From positions 9,049,415-9,113,414 of the forward strand of contig OZ007505.1 of assembly GCA_963931865.1 (NCBI GenBank): DNA of 64,000 bases, given 5' to 3'. Source of the DNA: Axinella damicornis (Eukaryota > Porifera > Demospongiae > Axinellida > Axinellidae). Below, piece after piece: positions 42,614 through 55,228 of the stretch. The notes beneath the pieces are model-generated. The model worked only from the letters and a program-made list of their open reading frames with translations, searched no databases and was not told the DNA's origin. Each line of letters begins with the position of its first letter. Position 1 is the first letter of the stretch. Position numbers and translations under genes: made by a program.

Positions 42614-43805
42614 TCAGTCCCTCCTGGCTATCTTCAGGTAAATCCCGTTCTTGGGTGCCATGGTAATACCAACAGCTGTCTTCAGTGGAACCTAGGAAAA
42701 ATACAGTTACAGTGGCAGGTACAGAAACCAATGTAGCCGATGATTACATGTACATATGGCATGAGAAAAGGTGTATTAGGCATAATTATGTTTGCAGAAA
42801 GAACATTCTCTAGACTCAAGAGCCTAGGAAGTTTACAGAAGGAATTCAAAATGGTAGTCAAACTCGTGTTACTGCATCTCAAGGTCAGAGGGAGTAACTG
42901 GAGAACTGACCTCTGTTTCTGGAGCTCGCACAAATGAGTACTTCTTCAGGACCTCGATGAGAGCCATCTTAGCCTCCTTGAGGGCAAACCTCATCCCAAT
43001 GCAGTTGCGAGGACCCCAACCAAAAGGCATGTGGCAGACACTGGGACGCTTCGCCTTCTCCTCAGGAGTGAACCTGTGGGAAGAGCAAGGGAGGGAGGAA
43101 TTGATCAATCAGACAGGAAAGAATTTGTCACCATGATAAGGTGGAGGGGGTGAGGGAGGAAAGGGGGACAGCACCTTTCAGGCAATGTTGTTTTAGTTAA
43201 CTAAAACTAAAACTATAATGCATTTTAGTATGGCATATTTCAGTTTAGTAATTAAACTAAAACTAAAATGAGGACTGTCTCAGCCTGTTAATTAAAACTA
43301 CAACTAAACTAGAATGAAATCACCCAAAAATGGTGTTTACTAAACCTAAAAGAGCCTTTACTAACCCTTTTGAGATTTAGTAATTAAAACTAAAACTAAA
43401 CTGAACAATGCGACTTCTACCTAATTAAAACCAAAAACTAAACTATTTCAGTTTTAGATAACTAAAACAACATTGCTTTCAGGGTCAAATTTCTCCGGAT
43501 CTGTCCAGTGCTCTGGGTTGTAGTGAAGGAGGTGAATGGGAAGGTGAACTACTGCTCCCTTGGGGATGGTCACTCCATTGGTCAATGGTTTTTTGAGCAC
43601 AGCGGGAGGTCCTAAAGTGAGTAGTAAAAACATGTGCTTTTTCAAAATCCAACTTAGTATGGCATAGAGGAGAGGTAGTGGGGAGAATGAATAATGGACA
43701 GGGTGGGGAGTCTCACCGTGGTGCTGGTGGATACATTCGGAGCGACTCCTGAATTACCATGTCCAGGTACTGTAGTTCCTGAGTGGCATCGTACATGGAG
43801 GCCTC
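42614..43805 (-). pseudogene. Cytochrome P450, CYP3-like, most broken copy (unit C)
   Basis: Only four exons remain: 43805-43717, 43611 down to the MITE, 43073-42911 and 42691-42614. The heme loop FGWGPRNCIG and ESLR are present. It shares with unit B the 2-nt loss before NGVTIPKG and the MITE. A private deletion removes the two upstream exons, including helix I: at 44487 TATACCAAC joins ATTTATTTGG, consistent with a break between short CCAAC matches. FALK replaces FALM after the heme loop. Clearly a pseudogene. Confidence 0.9.
43183..43475. mobile_element. hAT-type MITE at the P450 exon 4 edge (unit C)
   Basis: Same insertion as 31510-31802, same length, with CTTTCAGG at 43175-43182 and 43476-43483. 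Confidence 0.93.
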
Positions 43806-44648
43806 CTGTGAGAGGGTGAGGTAGTGAACGGATGAGGTGGTGGAAGTGACGAGGGTGAGTAACAAGCAATGTTACGGTTGACTTAGAACACATCTACTTA
43901 GCCTCGTTCCCTGGCCTTCTACAGTTTTGATAACTAAAACAGTATGCATAAAGGAGGGGTTGAAATCTTACTATGTGATGCGTGGCATGGCTTTCCTCAC
44001 AGATTCTAGCTTATTAAAATTCTTATCCACAGGTACAGAGAACCAAAACGAGTTCCAGAGAAGAGACCCCCCAAGCAAGCAAGTGCTAAAAATGTTGTGC
44101 AGCGCTTTGCACCGCAATGTAAACATTTTTCGCAGCGCTTCACACTGCAACATACACCAACCCTGGCCTGACCACTCTGCAACTGCTTCCGACGGCCCGG
44201 TTGCTGTGTTACCTCTGGCACATTTATCACTCGGCAGTCATGGCTTCTAGCCTGGGTGTGCCTCATATGCTCTGTGAAGCTCTCTATTGGCATTTGTCCT
44301 ACCTTCGTAGCTTGCAGAATGCATTATCTGTCTCGAACAAAACTTGGGTGTTGAGACATATAACCTTTTGTGCCACTGGTAAGGTGGAGTGACTCCCCAG
44401 GCCTTCTCCCTCCATTTTTGCATACTGTAAGTGATCTAAAACTGGAGGTGTAGAAGGCCTGGAAACGAGGCTATGCAAAGTTATACCAACATTTATTTGG
44501 ATCCCAGTATTCAGATATCCACATTTTTGAACTAGAATGAAACAGATAATTGCGTAGACAATCTGTGCAAGCAAATTACATACTTCCCAAGACAGAAAAT
44601 GAAGGAAGAAATAAAATTAATTCCTGGACTCAGTGGACCTAAGACGGT

Positions 44649-45163
44649 ATTGGGTGGGTTGCAGAAAGAGCTGTAAAGGGTGTTAAGCGCAAGCAGTGGA
44701 GCAACCGACAGATGGAAGAAGCAATGAAAGCGGTACAAAAGGGTGACATTGGTATTAATCAAGCTGCAAGAGAGTATGGCGTTCCCCGAACTACCCTAAA
44801 AGATCGGGTTAGTGGTAGGGTTAAGCACGGTACCAAGTCTGGTCCTCACCCCTATTTGAGTGTCAATGAAGAGACAGAGCTTGCCAAATTTGTGAAGCAG
44901 TGCGCAGAAGTTGGCTACGGCAAAACCTACGATATAGCACAGTCTGTTGCCAATGAGAAAGGTATCCTCCGGAAAACCCAGATCAGTCCTCAGCCATCAT
45001 CGGTCACGAAAGAAACCCGAGTCAGTCCACGTACCTCTGAGACCGTACACACCAATGTCTGCTGTACGTGCTTTAGAACGATGTTGAAGACGTACTGGAA
45101 GGCACTGGTGCTGATTGGATTGCATGTGCATGTGGGAGGTGGTGCACATGTATACTGAGTTAA
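44649..45163 (+). pseudogene. psq-type HTH transposase remnant (unit C)
   Basis: Same internally deleted gene as in unit B. The longest frame from an ATG (44712-45158, 148 residues) carries the psq helix-turn-helix (INQAAREYGVPRTTLKDR). The catalytic core is absent, so it is not an active transposase. The C-terminal part beyond RKTQIS has no recognised domain in this frame; the neighbouring frame has DWIACACGRW. Confidence 0.7.
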
Positions 45164-46436
45164 CTGCAGCTACATGTTTGAGAGTGCATAACATAGACAC
45201 AGTGTAAGAAGTAAACAGTGGGCAGATTTTACTGCATAATGAGCAGTCGGGGAAAACCCCAAGTGGTCGATCATGGCAACGGGCTGTCGATAATTGGTGT
45301 CAGTGTTCGATACATGGTTTGAAACAACTCTGGCATGGGAGGCTCGGGCTTACGTTCGGAACGTGATATGGGAACTGGACAAGATCCGTACTGTCGCACT
45401 CATTTAGATAAACGGAATATCGTAAATCTAAACCGTTACACCTGCTGCAATGAGTGTTTCACGCAAAACATAAACAGAAGCGTCTCCACCTCCGGTTTAT
45501 ATTATCCATGTGCATATGTACAATACGCAGGAAAGCCTCGCGGGAAAGTAAAATTAAAGACTTTCTACATTGCGACTGACAGCAACAAATCAGCAGGCAC
45601 AGGAAACTCCAGAACAGAAGTACCACGACCACTTTGTCGATAACTGTATATACATGTACTCAAGCTATGTATGGTTGGTTTACTACCTGTGGTCCTCATT
45701 TTCCTATGAACGCCACTGCGATTCACACACCAGACGCTGGGAGCGGCATACGTACATGTCCTGCTGGTGGGCGACCATTCTCCTCTCCCTATCACCCTGC
45801 CGGCTACAGTCCCTCAGCGATTCAGAGGCATTTTGTCTCTGTCTCTGTACTGTAAGATGCCTACATAGCACTGTCTTCTTCAACTTCTAACTCGGCGTCC
45901 TCCATATCGGTGACAAGACTATACTGTAACAGTGTACCGTGACAAAATGTGTGAAGTGCTTGTGGCTAGAACACATGATGCACATTGTCCCGGGGGTTCG
46001 TATGCGTAATTTACACATGGGGCCCAATAACAAGACATTTTACCTACACACAGTAGCCCAGATTTCCACCCCACACTGCACGATCGCTTCCCACTCAGCA
46101 GTAACAATCATGTTATCGGATCGGTAATTGGTACGGACATTCAGCCACTTGCAATCATTGGAAAATCACCTTATATGGTACATCATGTCACTGGTATAAT
46201 TGTCAACATGTCATGTTACTTCAGGCCAGGGCTCTCTTCCACCTCAGGCACAACTCACATATCAAGACAATGATAAACACCCTGGATATTCTGTTCCCCT
46301 CTTGTACAGTCGAAAAGATGGATGCACAAGCATCAGTGAGCTGGTCTGCCTCTCCATGTTGGAGGTCTATCACTCGGCCAAATGCAACAGCTAGAATAGT
46401 TTCCATGGTGAAAGAACCGTAGGTCCTGCATGCATG

Positions 46437-46439
<3 letters not shown>
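45164..46439. other. Conserved block (unit C)
   Basis: Matches 19340-20227 of unit A. Open frames of 60-106 codons are the same as in B and D. No exon is supported. Confidence 0.45.
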
Positions 46440-46487
<48 letters not shown>

Positions 46488-46493
46488 CGTGAG
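46440..46493. repeat. (TG)n microsatellite
   Basis: GT run matching 20228-20334 of unit A. Confidence 0.95.
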
Positions 46494-46809
46494 AGAAAGA
46501 GCTGTAACAATCTTGTGTTTTGTGATTAACATAAGCATTGTTACTAAGTCAACAATGCATTTCTGAGGATCCGGCTGTAAGACAGGCAGGGGTGGGGGAA
46601 GGAGTACTTTGAAATTTGCATATTTCTAGTGACATCCTGCATAGCGTACAGACAATCACTATCAATACATTAAGATTTTAACATGCGTGTGTGTGTGTGC
46701 GTGACGAGTGGGATGTTTATGGGGCAGGATTAGGCTAGTGGCGGGCGACCTTCATACTTCAATTTACTGAACCTCGAACTCTGTGTGAAGAATGTTCGAG
46801 AACTTTGGG

Positions 46810-46950
46810 CATGGACTGGAAAGCAGCAGTTGAAGCGGACGCAATCGGTGAGCAGCAGCCAAAGTGAATGCAATTGGGGAGCAGTTGAAGCAGACACAAT
46901 CAGAGAGCATGCAGCAGCTTAAGCGGACGCAATCAGGGAGCAGCAGCTCT
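46810..46950. repeat. Short tandem repeat, AAGCGGACGCAATC type
   Basis: About four imperfect copies of the ~30-bp unit seen at 20650-20800. Confidence 0.8.
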
Positions 46951-47100
46951 GCACACAGAGTTGTCCGGCGCCAGATTACTCACGTAGAAGAACAAGGGGC
47001 CGGGGGAAGTAGCTGAGCAAGCGAAGTGAGCGAAGCTACATGCACTTGTATCCGAATTATGATTTATGAGGCTGTGATTGAAAATAGAGCACACCTGATG

Positions 47101-47145
47101 TTAGCCTCGTTCCCAGGCCGCCCACGCAGCCTGGGAACGAGGCTA
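47101..47145. repeat. 45-bp palindromic micro-insertion with 8-bp duplication (unit C)
   Basis: Same insertion as in unit B, with one change at the centre edge (GCAGCC for GCGGCC). ACCTGATG lies at 47093-47100 and 47146-47153. Confidence 0.92.
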
Positions 47146-47280
47146 ACCTGATGTATGAGCAACCGAAGCGAGCAAAGCTCGTTGAGTTACTAAATGATGA
47201 GATGGGTATACTTCCTGGATACGAAGTGATTGCCTACCATTATCTAACAATGTTATGTGAACAGACCAAAGAAACAAGTA

Positions 47281-47988
47281 CCGTAGTCTCTCGAAAATAC
47301 GTCCACCCTCGAAAATACGTCCACCCCCCTTTTTTGCGACAAGTTGTTGCAAAGGGTCATTTATTACTCGAAAGTACGCCCACCCTATTAGGAAAGCACT
47401 TGAATAGCTCCGGAAGAAGTACTGTCAAAGAGGTTGGACTAAGAATGGCTATATATCGTGGTACTATTTGCAATGAATTTCATTATGTTGTATGCCATTG
47501 CATAATCAGCTGTGTATACTGAGTGCATGACATGAGACCGTGCACGCGCTGTGCATTGCATGTGAGTGTCTTCACGTGTGAAATCGCCTAACGTAGCACT
47601 ATAACTAGCAGCGCACTACGGATTTCTCGGAAGCAGCAGCAATCGGCAAGTCCCGAAGATAGTCAGTGCACTCTACGTCATTCAAGCACTCCTGCTGTGT
47701 TGTTTGCTGTTCTTGTAGCTACTCACACGAAGAGATTGTTCCTGCTCACCTAGAAACTCCGGGAGTAGTAGTAGTTAAGCCTTGCTAGAATGACTGTTGC
47801 AGTATGGCACTCGCATATTTGCTGATTTTACGCATGTACTTGGGTGGGCCTACTTTCGAATTGGGTGGGCCTACTTTCAAGTCAAGGGTGGGCCTATTTT
47901 CGGGAGAGGGGTCCTCAAAAATACGCCCATCCCCCTCTGAGCAGCCACTAAGTTCATCGCCCATGGGCGTATTTTCGAGACACTATGG
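47281..47988. mobile_element. TA-flanked TIR element (unit C)
   Basis: Same insertion as in A and B, with TA at 47279-47280 and 47989-47990. The right end keeps the full ACACTATGG. Confidence 0.92.
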
Positions 47989-48985
47989 TAATGCTTTCAC
48001 TGGACACGTAATATGTGACTAACTGAACCTGATTGGATACGCTATCCCCTGAATGCTGTAAATCTGCATTTCATGTCGCTGAACCAAATATTCCATTCAG
48101 CATTTAGCCGTATTGGTTCAGCTCTTCGCATTACTGGAATAGGCGTTGTCATAGTTACCAAAGACGGCACTGTATTATTGCTAGATGTTGATTTCTGCTC
48201 AAGCCAATGGACACAACTGAAAGCAGACCTGCAAGAGGGCGTTTTGTTGTCCTGACAAACTGCAGCTCGACTTGTCAGAAGGTCTGATGTAGGTTTGTTG
48301 AGAAGCTAGAGCTGGACAACAAGTGAGTCGTATGTTATTCCACCCCTTAGCTTGGGCAGTACTGGAGAATATTCAGTTCTCGGCTGTTTTTGAATGCTTT
48401 TCACTGGACAGACGACAGACAGATGATGGACAGACGGACAAACCAATTGCTTAACCTTGCTTCGCGCATGTGAGCGTGGGTAAAAATGTGTGTACATGTA
48501 AGCAGGCCTCAGCTGAGAATGAGGGCGACCAGACTTGTAGACCTACCTCTTCAATGGCTGCAGTGATGGGAGCTATTGCATGGCAAAAGAAGATTTTCGT
48601 CCGTTTGTGCCACTGTACATGTCATGCAGAACACATGGCAAGGCAGAGGATTTCTAGACTGTAGATGATTTCTGGACACAGCCCCAGCTTTCGCTCTCTA
48701 GCAGCAGGTTTTGCAAACAACTGAACAGCGTCCGAAAAAGTTTGGAGGTAGGGTATGCATGACTGTGCACTTACCATAAATTGGAGCTCGATCATGTCAT
48801 GGCCAATACTTTGGTCTGTGTGTGGTGCACCTGCAAGGCTGCTTCAGCCACAGTTTTGGGTTTTAATTCTGTAGCCTAAAGTTGACAAATGACAGTGATG
48901 TTGCAGGCCCTATGCTCAGACAATGTCATGCATTTGCATGTCTGTGATAATGTGATAAGTAAGGGAAATGTAGTTATTTCGGAAT

Positions 48986-49001
48986 GGGGGGGGGGGGGGG
49001 G
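48986..49001. repeat. Poly-G tract (16 G)
   Basis: Shortest of the four poly-G tracts, with no (TG)n in front, as in unit A. Confidence 0.95.
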
Positions 49002-49354
49002 ATTTGGAACACCCACTATTTTGGTTGAGTCAAGACTGGAGTAGTTAAAAGACATTGCCAACATCTGACTGCGCCAAGGAACTGCCTGTCTGTCCGGTCG
49101 GCAACAATTTGTTTGCGTAACTGTACGTAAGCACAGTCAAAAATGCGTGAAACAACTACAACGATGATTTCACGTAGCTTGACCACTAAACTAGCTGCTT
49201 CCCCCAAGTTGTGGGCTAATTAAATTAAGCTAGTCTACCAACATTCCAGTTATAGCCCTCTACTGCATCTTGCAATCCCAGTGGGGTGTACTGAAGTCTG
49301 GTGTTCCGAATTATCCGCAGTAGGGTAGACTGTACCTGTAACAGAGGTAGATCA

Positions 49355-52136
49355 CCAGGTAGAGCAGAGGTAGAGCAGAGGTAGAGCCAGGTAGAGCCAG
49401 GTAGAGCATAGGTAGAGCTAGGTAGAGCCAGGAAGAGCCAGTTAAAGCAGAGGTAAAGCCAGGTAGAGCAGAGGTAGAGCCAGGTAGAGCAAAGGTAGAG
49501 CTAGGTAGAGCAGAGGTAGAGCAGAGGTAGAGCCAGGTAGAGCAGAGGTAGAGCAGAGGTAGAGCCAGGTAGAGCAGAGGTAGAGCCAGGTAGAGCAGAG
49601 GTAGAGCCAGGTACAGCAGATGTAGAGCCAGGTAGAGCAGAGGTAGAGCCAGGTAGAGCAGAGGTAGAGCCAGGTAGAGCTGAGGTAGAGCCAGGTAGAG
49701 CAGAGGTAGAGCCAGGTAGAGAAGAGGTAGAGCCAGGTAGAGCAGAGGTAGAGCCAGGTAGAGCAGAGGTAGAGCCAGGTAGAGCAGAGGTAGAGCCAGG
49801 TAGAGCAGAGGTAGAGCTAGGTAGAGCAGAGGTAGAGCAGAGGTAGAGCCAGGTAGAGCAGAGGTAGAGCCAGGTAGAGCAGAGGTAGAGCCAGGTAGAG
49901 CCAGGTAGAGCTGAGGTAGAGCCAGGTAGAGCCAGGTAGAGCTCAGGTAGAGCTAGGTAGAGCAGAGGTAGAGCAGAGGTAGAGCCAGGTAGAGCAGAGG
50001 TAGAGCCAGGTAGAGCAGAGGTAGAGCCAGGTAAAGCAGAGGTAGAGCTAGGTAGAGCAGAGGTAGAGCAGAGGTAGAGCCAGGTAGAGCAGAGGTAGAG
50101 CCAGGTAGAGCAGAGGTAGAGCCAGGTAGAGCCAGGTAGAGCTGAGGTAGAGCTAGGTAGAGCAGAGGTAGAGCAGAGGTAGAGCCAGGTAGACCAGAGG
50201 TAGAGCAGAGGTAGACCAGAGGTAGAGCAGAGGTAGAGCCAGGTAGAGCAGAGGTAGAGCCAGGTAGAGCAGAGGTAGAGCCAGGTAGAGCAGAGGTAGA
50301 GCCAGGTAGAGCAGAGGTAGAGCCAGGTAGAGCAGAGGTAGAGCCAGGTAGAGCAGAGGTAGAGCCAGGTAGAGCAGAGGTTGAGCCAGGTAGAGCTGAG
50401 GTAGAGCCAGGTAGAGCTGAGGTAGAGCCAGGTAGAGCAGAGATAGAGCCAGGTAGAGCAGAGGTAGAGCCAGGTAGAGCAGAGGTAGAGCCAGGTAGAG
50501 CTGAGGTAGAGCCAGGTAGAGCTGAGGTAGAGCAAGGTAGAGCAGAGGTAGAGCCAGGTAGAGCAGAGATAGAGCCAGGTAGAGCAGAGGTAGAGCCAGG
50601 TAGAGCAGAGGTAGAGCCAGGTAGAGCTGAGGTAGAGCCAGGTAGAGCCAGGTAGAGCTCAGGTAGAGCTAGGTAGAGCAGAGGTAGAGCAGAGGTAGAG
50701 CAGAGGTAAAGCCAGGTAGAGCAGAGGTAGAGCCAGGTAGAGCAGAGGTAGAGGCAGGTAGAGCAGAGGTAGAGCTAGGTAGAGCAGAGGTAGAGCAGAG
50801 GTAGAGCCAGGTAGAGCAGAGGTAGAGCCAGGTAGAGCAGAGGTAGAGCCAGGTAGAGCCAGGTAGAGCTGAGGTAGAGCAAGGTAGAGCAAAGGTAGAG
50901 CCAGGTAGAGCAGAGGTAGAGCCAGGTAGAGCAGAGGTAGAGCCAGGTAGAGCCAGGTAGAGCTGAGGTAGAGCAAGGTAGAGCAGAGGTAGAGCCAGGT
51001 AGAGCAGAGGTAGAGCCAGGTAGAGCTGAGGTAGAGCTAGGTAGAGCAGAGGTAGAGCAGAGGTAGAGCCAGGTAGAGCAGAGGTAGAGCAGAGGTAGAG
51101 CCAGGTAGAGCAGAGGTAGAGCCAGGTAGAGCAGAGGTAGAGCCAGGTAGAGCAGAGGTAGAGCCAGGTAGACCAGAGGTAGAGCCAGGTAGAGCAGAGG
51201 TAGAGCCAGGTAGGCAGAGGTAGAGCCAGGTAGAGTAGAGGTAGAGCCAGGTAGAGCCAGGTAGAGCTGAGGTAGAGCCAGGTAGAGCTGAGGTAGAGCC
51301 AGGTAGAGGAGAGGTAGAGCCAGGTAGAGCAGAGATAGAGCCAGGTAGAGCAGAGGTAGAGCCAGGTAGAGCAGAGGTAGAGCCAGGTAGAGCTGAGGTA
51401 GAGCCAGGTAGAGCCAGGTAGTGCTCAGGTAGAGCTAGGTAGAGCAGAGGTAGAGCAGAGGTAGAGCCAGGTAGAGCAGAGGTAGAGCCAGGTAGAGCAG
51501 AGGTAGAGCCAGGTAGAGCAGAGGTAGAGCTAGGTTGAGCAGAGGTAGAGCAGAGGTAGAGCCAGGTAGAGCAGAGGTAGAGCCAGGTAGAGCAGAGGTA
51601 GAGCCAGGTAGAGCAGAGGTAGAGCCAGGCAGAGCAGAGGTAGAGCCAGGTAGAGCTGAGGTAGAGCCAGGTAGAGCAGAGGTAGAGAAGAGGTAGAGCC
51701 AGGTAGAGCCAGGTAGAGCAAGGTACAGCTGAGGTAGAGCTAGGTAGAGCAGAGGTAGAGCAGAGGTAGAGCCAGGTAGAGCAGAGGTAGAGCCAGGTAG
51801 AGCCAGGTAGAGCTCAGGTAGAGCTAGGTAGAGCAGAGGTAGAGCAGAGGTAGAGCCAGGTAGAGCAGAGGTAGAGCCAGGTAGAGCAGAGGTAGAGCCA
51901 GGTAGAGTAGAGGTAGAGCTAGGTAGAGCAGAGGTAGAGCAGAGGTAGAGCCAGGTAGAGCAGAGGTAGAGCCAGGTAGAGCAGAGGTAGAGCCAGGTAG
52001 AGCAGAGGTAGAGCAGAGGGAGAGCCAGGTAGAGCAGAGGTAGAGCCAGGTAGAGCAGAGGTAGAGCAGAGGTAGAGCTCAGGTAGAGCCAGGTAGAGCT
52101 GAGGTAGAGCCAGGTAGAGCAGAGGTAGAGCCAGGT
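49355..52136. repeat. GGTAGAGC minisatellite, left part (unit D)
   Basis: 2.8 kb array up to the LTR. The left edge, from ATCACCAGGTAGAGC on, is the same as in unit C. No gene within. Confidence 0.98.
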
Positions 52137-52506
52137 TGTGACAGACTGTCACTTATATGTGTAAATGTGTGAACTACACCTATGTGTGGGACTAAGGATT
52201 TGCTGTTTTAGTGCTTAGGGTTGTTTATGTGCTAAGGATTAGAACGCTACCATGTTAATGTGTTGTATTTAATTTATCGTAGCTGTTGATTGTGGTTTCT
52301 TTTGTGGACTATAGGTTGCTAGGGAGGAAAGTATAAAAGAAGAGTTCTTATTCTTGTAATTGTCCATCTTGTATCGTCTTTGGTCATATGTGAGTCTTTT
52401 AAAGTATTGGTTGTTTGCGACCTTCAAGTTCGGACCTCTTGTTAGCTAAATTTAATTAGACCGTGCGAGATCAGTTCTGCTGCGAGTCAGAGCAGAGTCT
52501 ATCGCA
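52137..52506 (+). mobile_element. Solo LTR inside the minisatellite (unit D)
   Basis: Near-identical to 27116-27482 (370 bp, a 3-bp difference near GAACTACACC). AGGT flanks at 52133-52136 and 52507-52510, and TATAAAA at 52332-52338. The flanking repeats also match those in unit B, so this is one insertion copied by duplication. Confidence 0.75.
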
Positions 52507-54938
52507 AGGTAGAGCAGAGATAGAGCCAGGTAGAACAGAGGTAGAGCCAGGTAGAGCTGAGGTAGAGCCAGGTAGAGCCAGGTAGAGCTCAGGTAGAGCT
52601 AGGTAGAGCAGAGGTAGAGCAGAGGTAGAGCCAGGTAGAGCAGAGGTAGAGCCAGGTAGAGCAGAGGTAGAGCCAGGTAGAGCAGAGGTAGAGCTAGGTA
52701 GAGCAGAGGTAGAGCAGAGGTAGAGCCAGGTAGAGCAGAGGTAGAGCCAGGTAGAGCAGAGGTAAAGCCAGGTAGAGCAGAGGTAGAGCCAGGTAAAACA
52801 GAGGTTGAGCCAGGTAGAGCTGAGGTAGAGCCAGGTAGAGCTGAGGTAGAGCCAGGTAGAGCAGAGGTAGAGCCAGGTAGAGCCAGGTAGAGCAGAGGTA
52901 GAGCCAGGTAGAGCCAGGTAGAGCTGAGGTAGAGCCAGGTATAGCTGAGGTAGAGCCAGGTAGAGCAGAGGTAGAGCCAGGTAGAGCAGAGGTAGAGCCA
53001 GGTAGAGCTGAGGTAGAGCCAGGAAGAGCAGAGGTAGGGCAAGGTAGAGCATAGGTAGAGCCAGGTAGAGCCAGGTAGAGCCAGGTAGAGCAGAGGTAGA
53101 GCCAGGTAGAGCAGAGGTAGAGCCAGGTAGAGCAGAGGTAGAGCCAGGTAGAGCCAGGTAGAGCTGAGGTAGAGCCAGGTAGAGCAGAGGTAGAGCCAGG
53201 TAGAGCAGAGGTAGAGCCAGGTAGAGCCAGGTACAGCTGAGGTAGAGCTAGGTAGAGCAGAGGTAGAGCAGAGGTAGAGCCAGGTAGAGCAGAGGTAGAG
53301 CCAGGTAGAGCCAGGTAGAGCTGAGGTAGAGCCAGGTAGAGGTGAGGTAGAGCCAGGTAGAGCAGAGGTAGAGCCAGGTAGAGCAGAGGTAGAGCCAGGT
53401 AGAGCAGAGGTAGAGCCAGTTAGAGCCAGGTAGAGCTGAGGTAGAGCCAGGTAGAGCTGAGGTAGAGCCAGGTAGAGCAGAGGTAGAGCCAGGTAGAGCA
53501 GAGATAGAGCCAGGTAGAGCAAAGGTAGAGCCAGGTAGAGCAGAGGTAGAGCCAGGTAGAGCAGAGGTAGAGCCAGGTAGAGCCAGGTAGAGCTGAGGTA
53601 GAGCCAGGTAGAGCTGAGGTAGAGCCAGGTAGAGCAGAGGTAGAGCCAGGTAGAGCAGAGATAGAGCCAGGTAGAGTAGAGGTAGAGCCAGGTAGCGCAG
53701 AGGTAGAGCCAGGTAGAGCAGAGGTAGAGCAAGGTAGAGCCAGGTAGAGCTGAGGTAGAGCCAGGTAGAGCTGAGGTAGAGCCAGGTAGAGCTGAGGTAG
53801 AGCTGAGGTAAAGCTAGGTAGAGCAGAGGTAGAGCAGAGGTAGAGCCAGGTAGAGCAGAGGTAGAGCCAGGTAGAGCAGAGGTAGAGCCAGGTAGAGCCA
53901 GGTAGAGCTGAGGTAGAGCCAGGTAGAGCAGAGGTAGAGCCAGGTAGAGCCAGGTAGAGCTGAGGTAGAGCCAGGTAGAGGTGAGGTAGAGCCAGGTTGA
54001 GCAGAGGTAGAGCCAGGTAGAGCAGAGGTAGAGCCAGGTAGAGCAGAGGTAGAGCCAGTTAGAGCCAGGTAGAGCTGAGGTAGAGCCAGGTAGAGCTGAG
54101 GTAGAGCCAGGTAGAGCAGAGGTAGAGCCAGGTAGAGCAGAGATAGAGCCAGGTAGAGCAAAGGTAGAGCCAGGTAGAGCAGAGGTAGAGCCAGGTAGAG
54201 CAGAGGTAGAGCCAGGTAGAGCCAGGTAGAGCTGAGGTAGAGCCAGGTAGAGCTGAGGTAGAGCCAGGTAGAGCAGAGGTAGAGCCAGGTAGAGCAGAGA
54301 TAGAGCCAGGTAGAGTAGAGGTAGAGCCAGGTAGCGCAGAGGTAGAGCCAGGTAGAGCAGAGGTAGAGCAAGGTAGAGCCAGGTAGAGCTGAGGTAGAGC
54401 CAGGTAGAGCTGAGGTAGAGCCAGGTAGAGCTGAGGTAGAGCTGAGGTAAAGCTAGGTAGAGCAGAGGTAGAGCAGAGGTAGAGCCAGGTAGAGCAGAGG
54501 TAGAGCCAGGTAGAGCAGAGGTAGAGCCAGGTAGAGCCAGGTAGAGCTGAGGTAGAGCCAGGTAGAGCAGAGGTAGAGCCAGGTAGAGCAGAGGTAGAGC
54601 CAGGTAGAGCAGAGGTAGAGCCAGGCAGAGCAGAGGTAGAGCCAGGTAGAGCAGAGGTAGAGCCAGGTAGAGCAGAGGTAGAGCCAGGTAGAGCTGAGGT
54701 AGAGCCAGGTAGAGCAGAGGTAGAGCCAGGTAGAGCAGAGGTAGAGCCAGGTAGAGCAGAGGTAGAGCCAGGTAGAGCAGAGGTAGAGCCAGGTAGAGCC
54801 AGGTAGAGCTGAGGTAGAGCCAGATAGAGCAGAGGTAGAGCCAGGTAGAGCAGAGGTAAAGCCAGGTAGAGCTAGGTAGAGCCAGGTAGAGCTGAGGTAG
54901 AGCCAGGTAGAGAAGAGATAGAGCCAGGTAGAGCAAGG
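52507..54938. repeat. GGTAGAGC minisatellite, right part with 639-bp higher-order repeat (unit D)
   Basis: Within this array a block of about 639 bp is repeated. Private variants recur at that spacing: CCAGTTAGAGCC (TT at 53420 and 54059) and GGTAGCGCAG (53691 and 54330). GGTAAAGCTAGG near 53815 and 54450 fits the same pattern. This is a recent block duplication. The longest stop-free minus-strand frame of the window (562 codons) lies here and is an artefact. Confidence 0.95.
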
Positions 54939-55146
54939 TTCAACTTCAATTAATTGTTTCACATTGCGTGGGCAGATCAAAGTACCGGTAGTCACTGTAA
55001 ATGCACTACAGGAACTGGGGCCATGTATTTCCCTTTGATGTTTGATACATGCCCTGGGAAGCCCCATTGTTCGTTCAATCACCGAGTCGCTTAAGACATA
55101 GCATGTAACACACACTAGTGGAGAATATGCCAAAGCAGCCTTAGTA

Positions 55147-55228
55147 GTGTGTGTGTGTGTGTGTGCGTGCGTGCGCGTGTGTGTGTGTGTGCGTGTGTGT
55201 GTGTGTGCGTGTGTGTGTGTGTGTGTGT
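55147..55228. repeat. (TG)n microsatellite
   Basis: The longest of the four matching tracts, interrupted by several CG steps. Confidence 0.95.

Larger units (their letters stand above)
36469..48326. repeat. Tandem segmental duplication, unit C (11.9 kb)
   Basis: Closest to unit B: shared MITE, shared 2-nt P450 deletion and shared 45-bp palindrome. It lacks the solo LTR and has a private deletion of two P450 exons at about 44487. Confidence 0.93.

Noticed and set aside
53248..54936. 562-codon minus-strand open frame of LLYLALP/SALPGST/CSTWLYL heptads, and similar long frames in the other arrays
   Set aside because: The 21-bp repeat has no stop in any minus-strand frame, and indels simply move the reading between the three heptads. 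Open length is therefore expected without coding.
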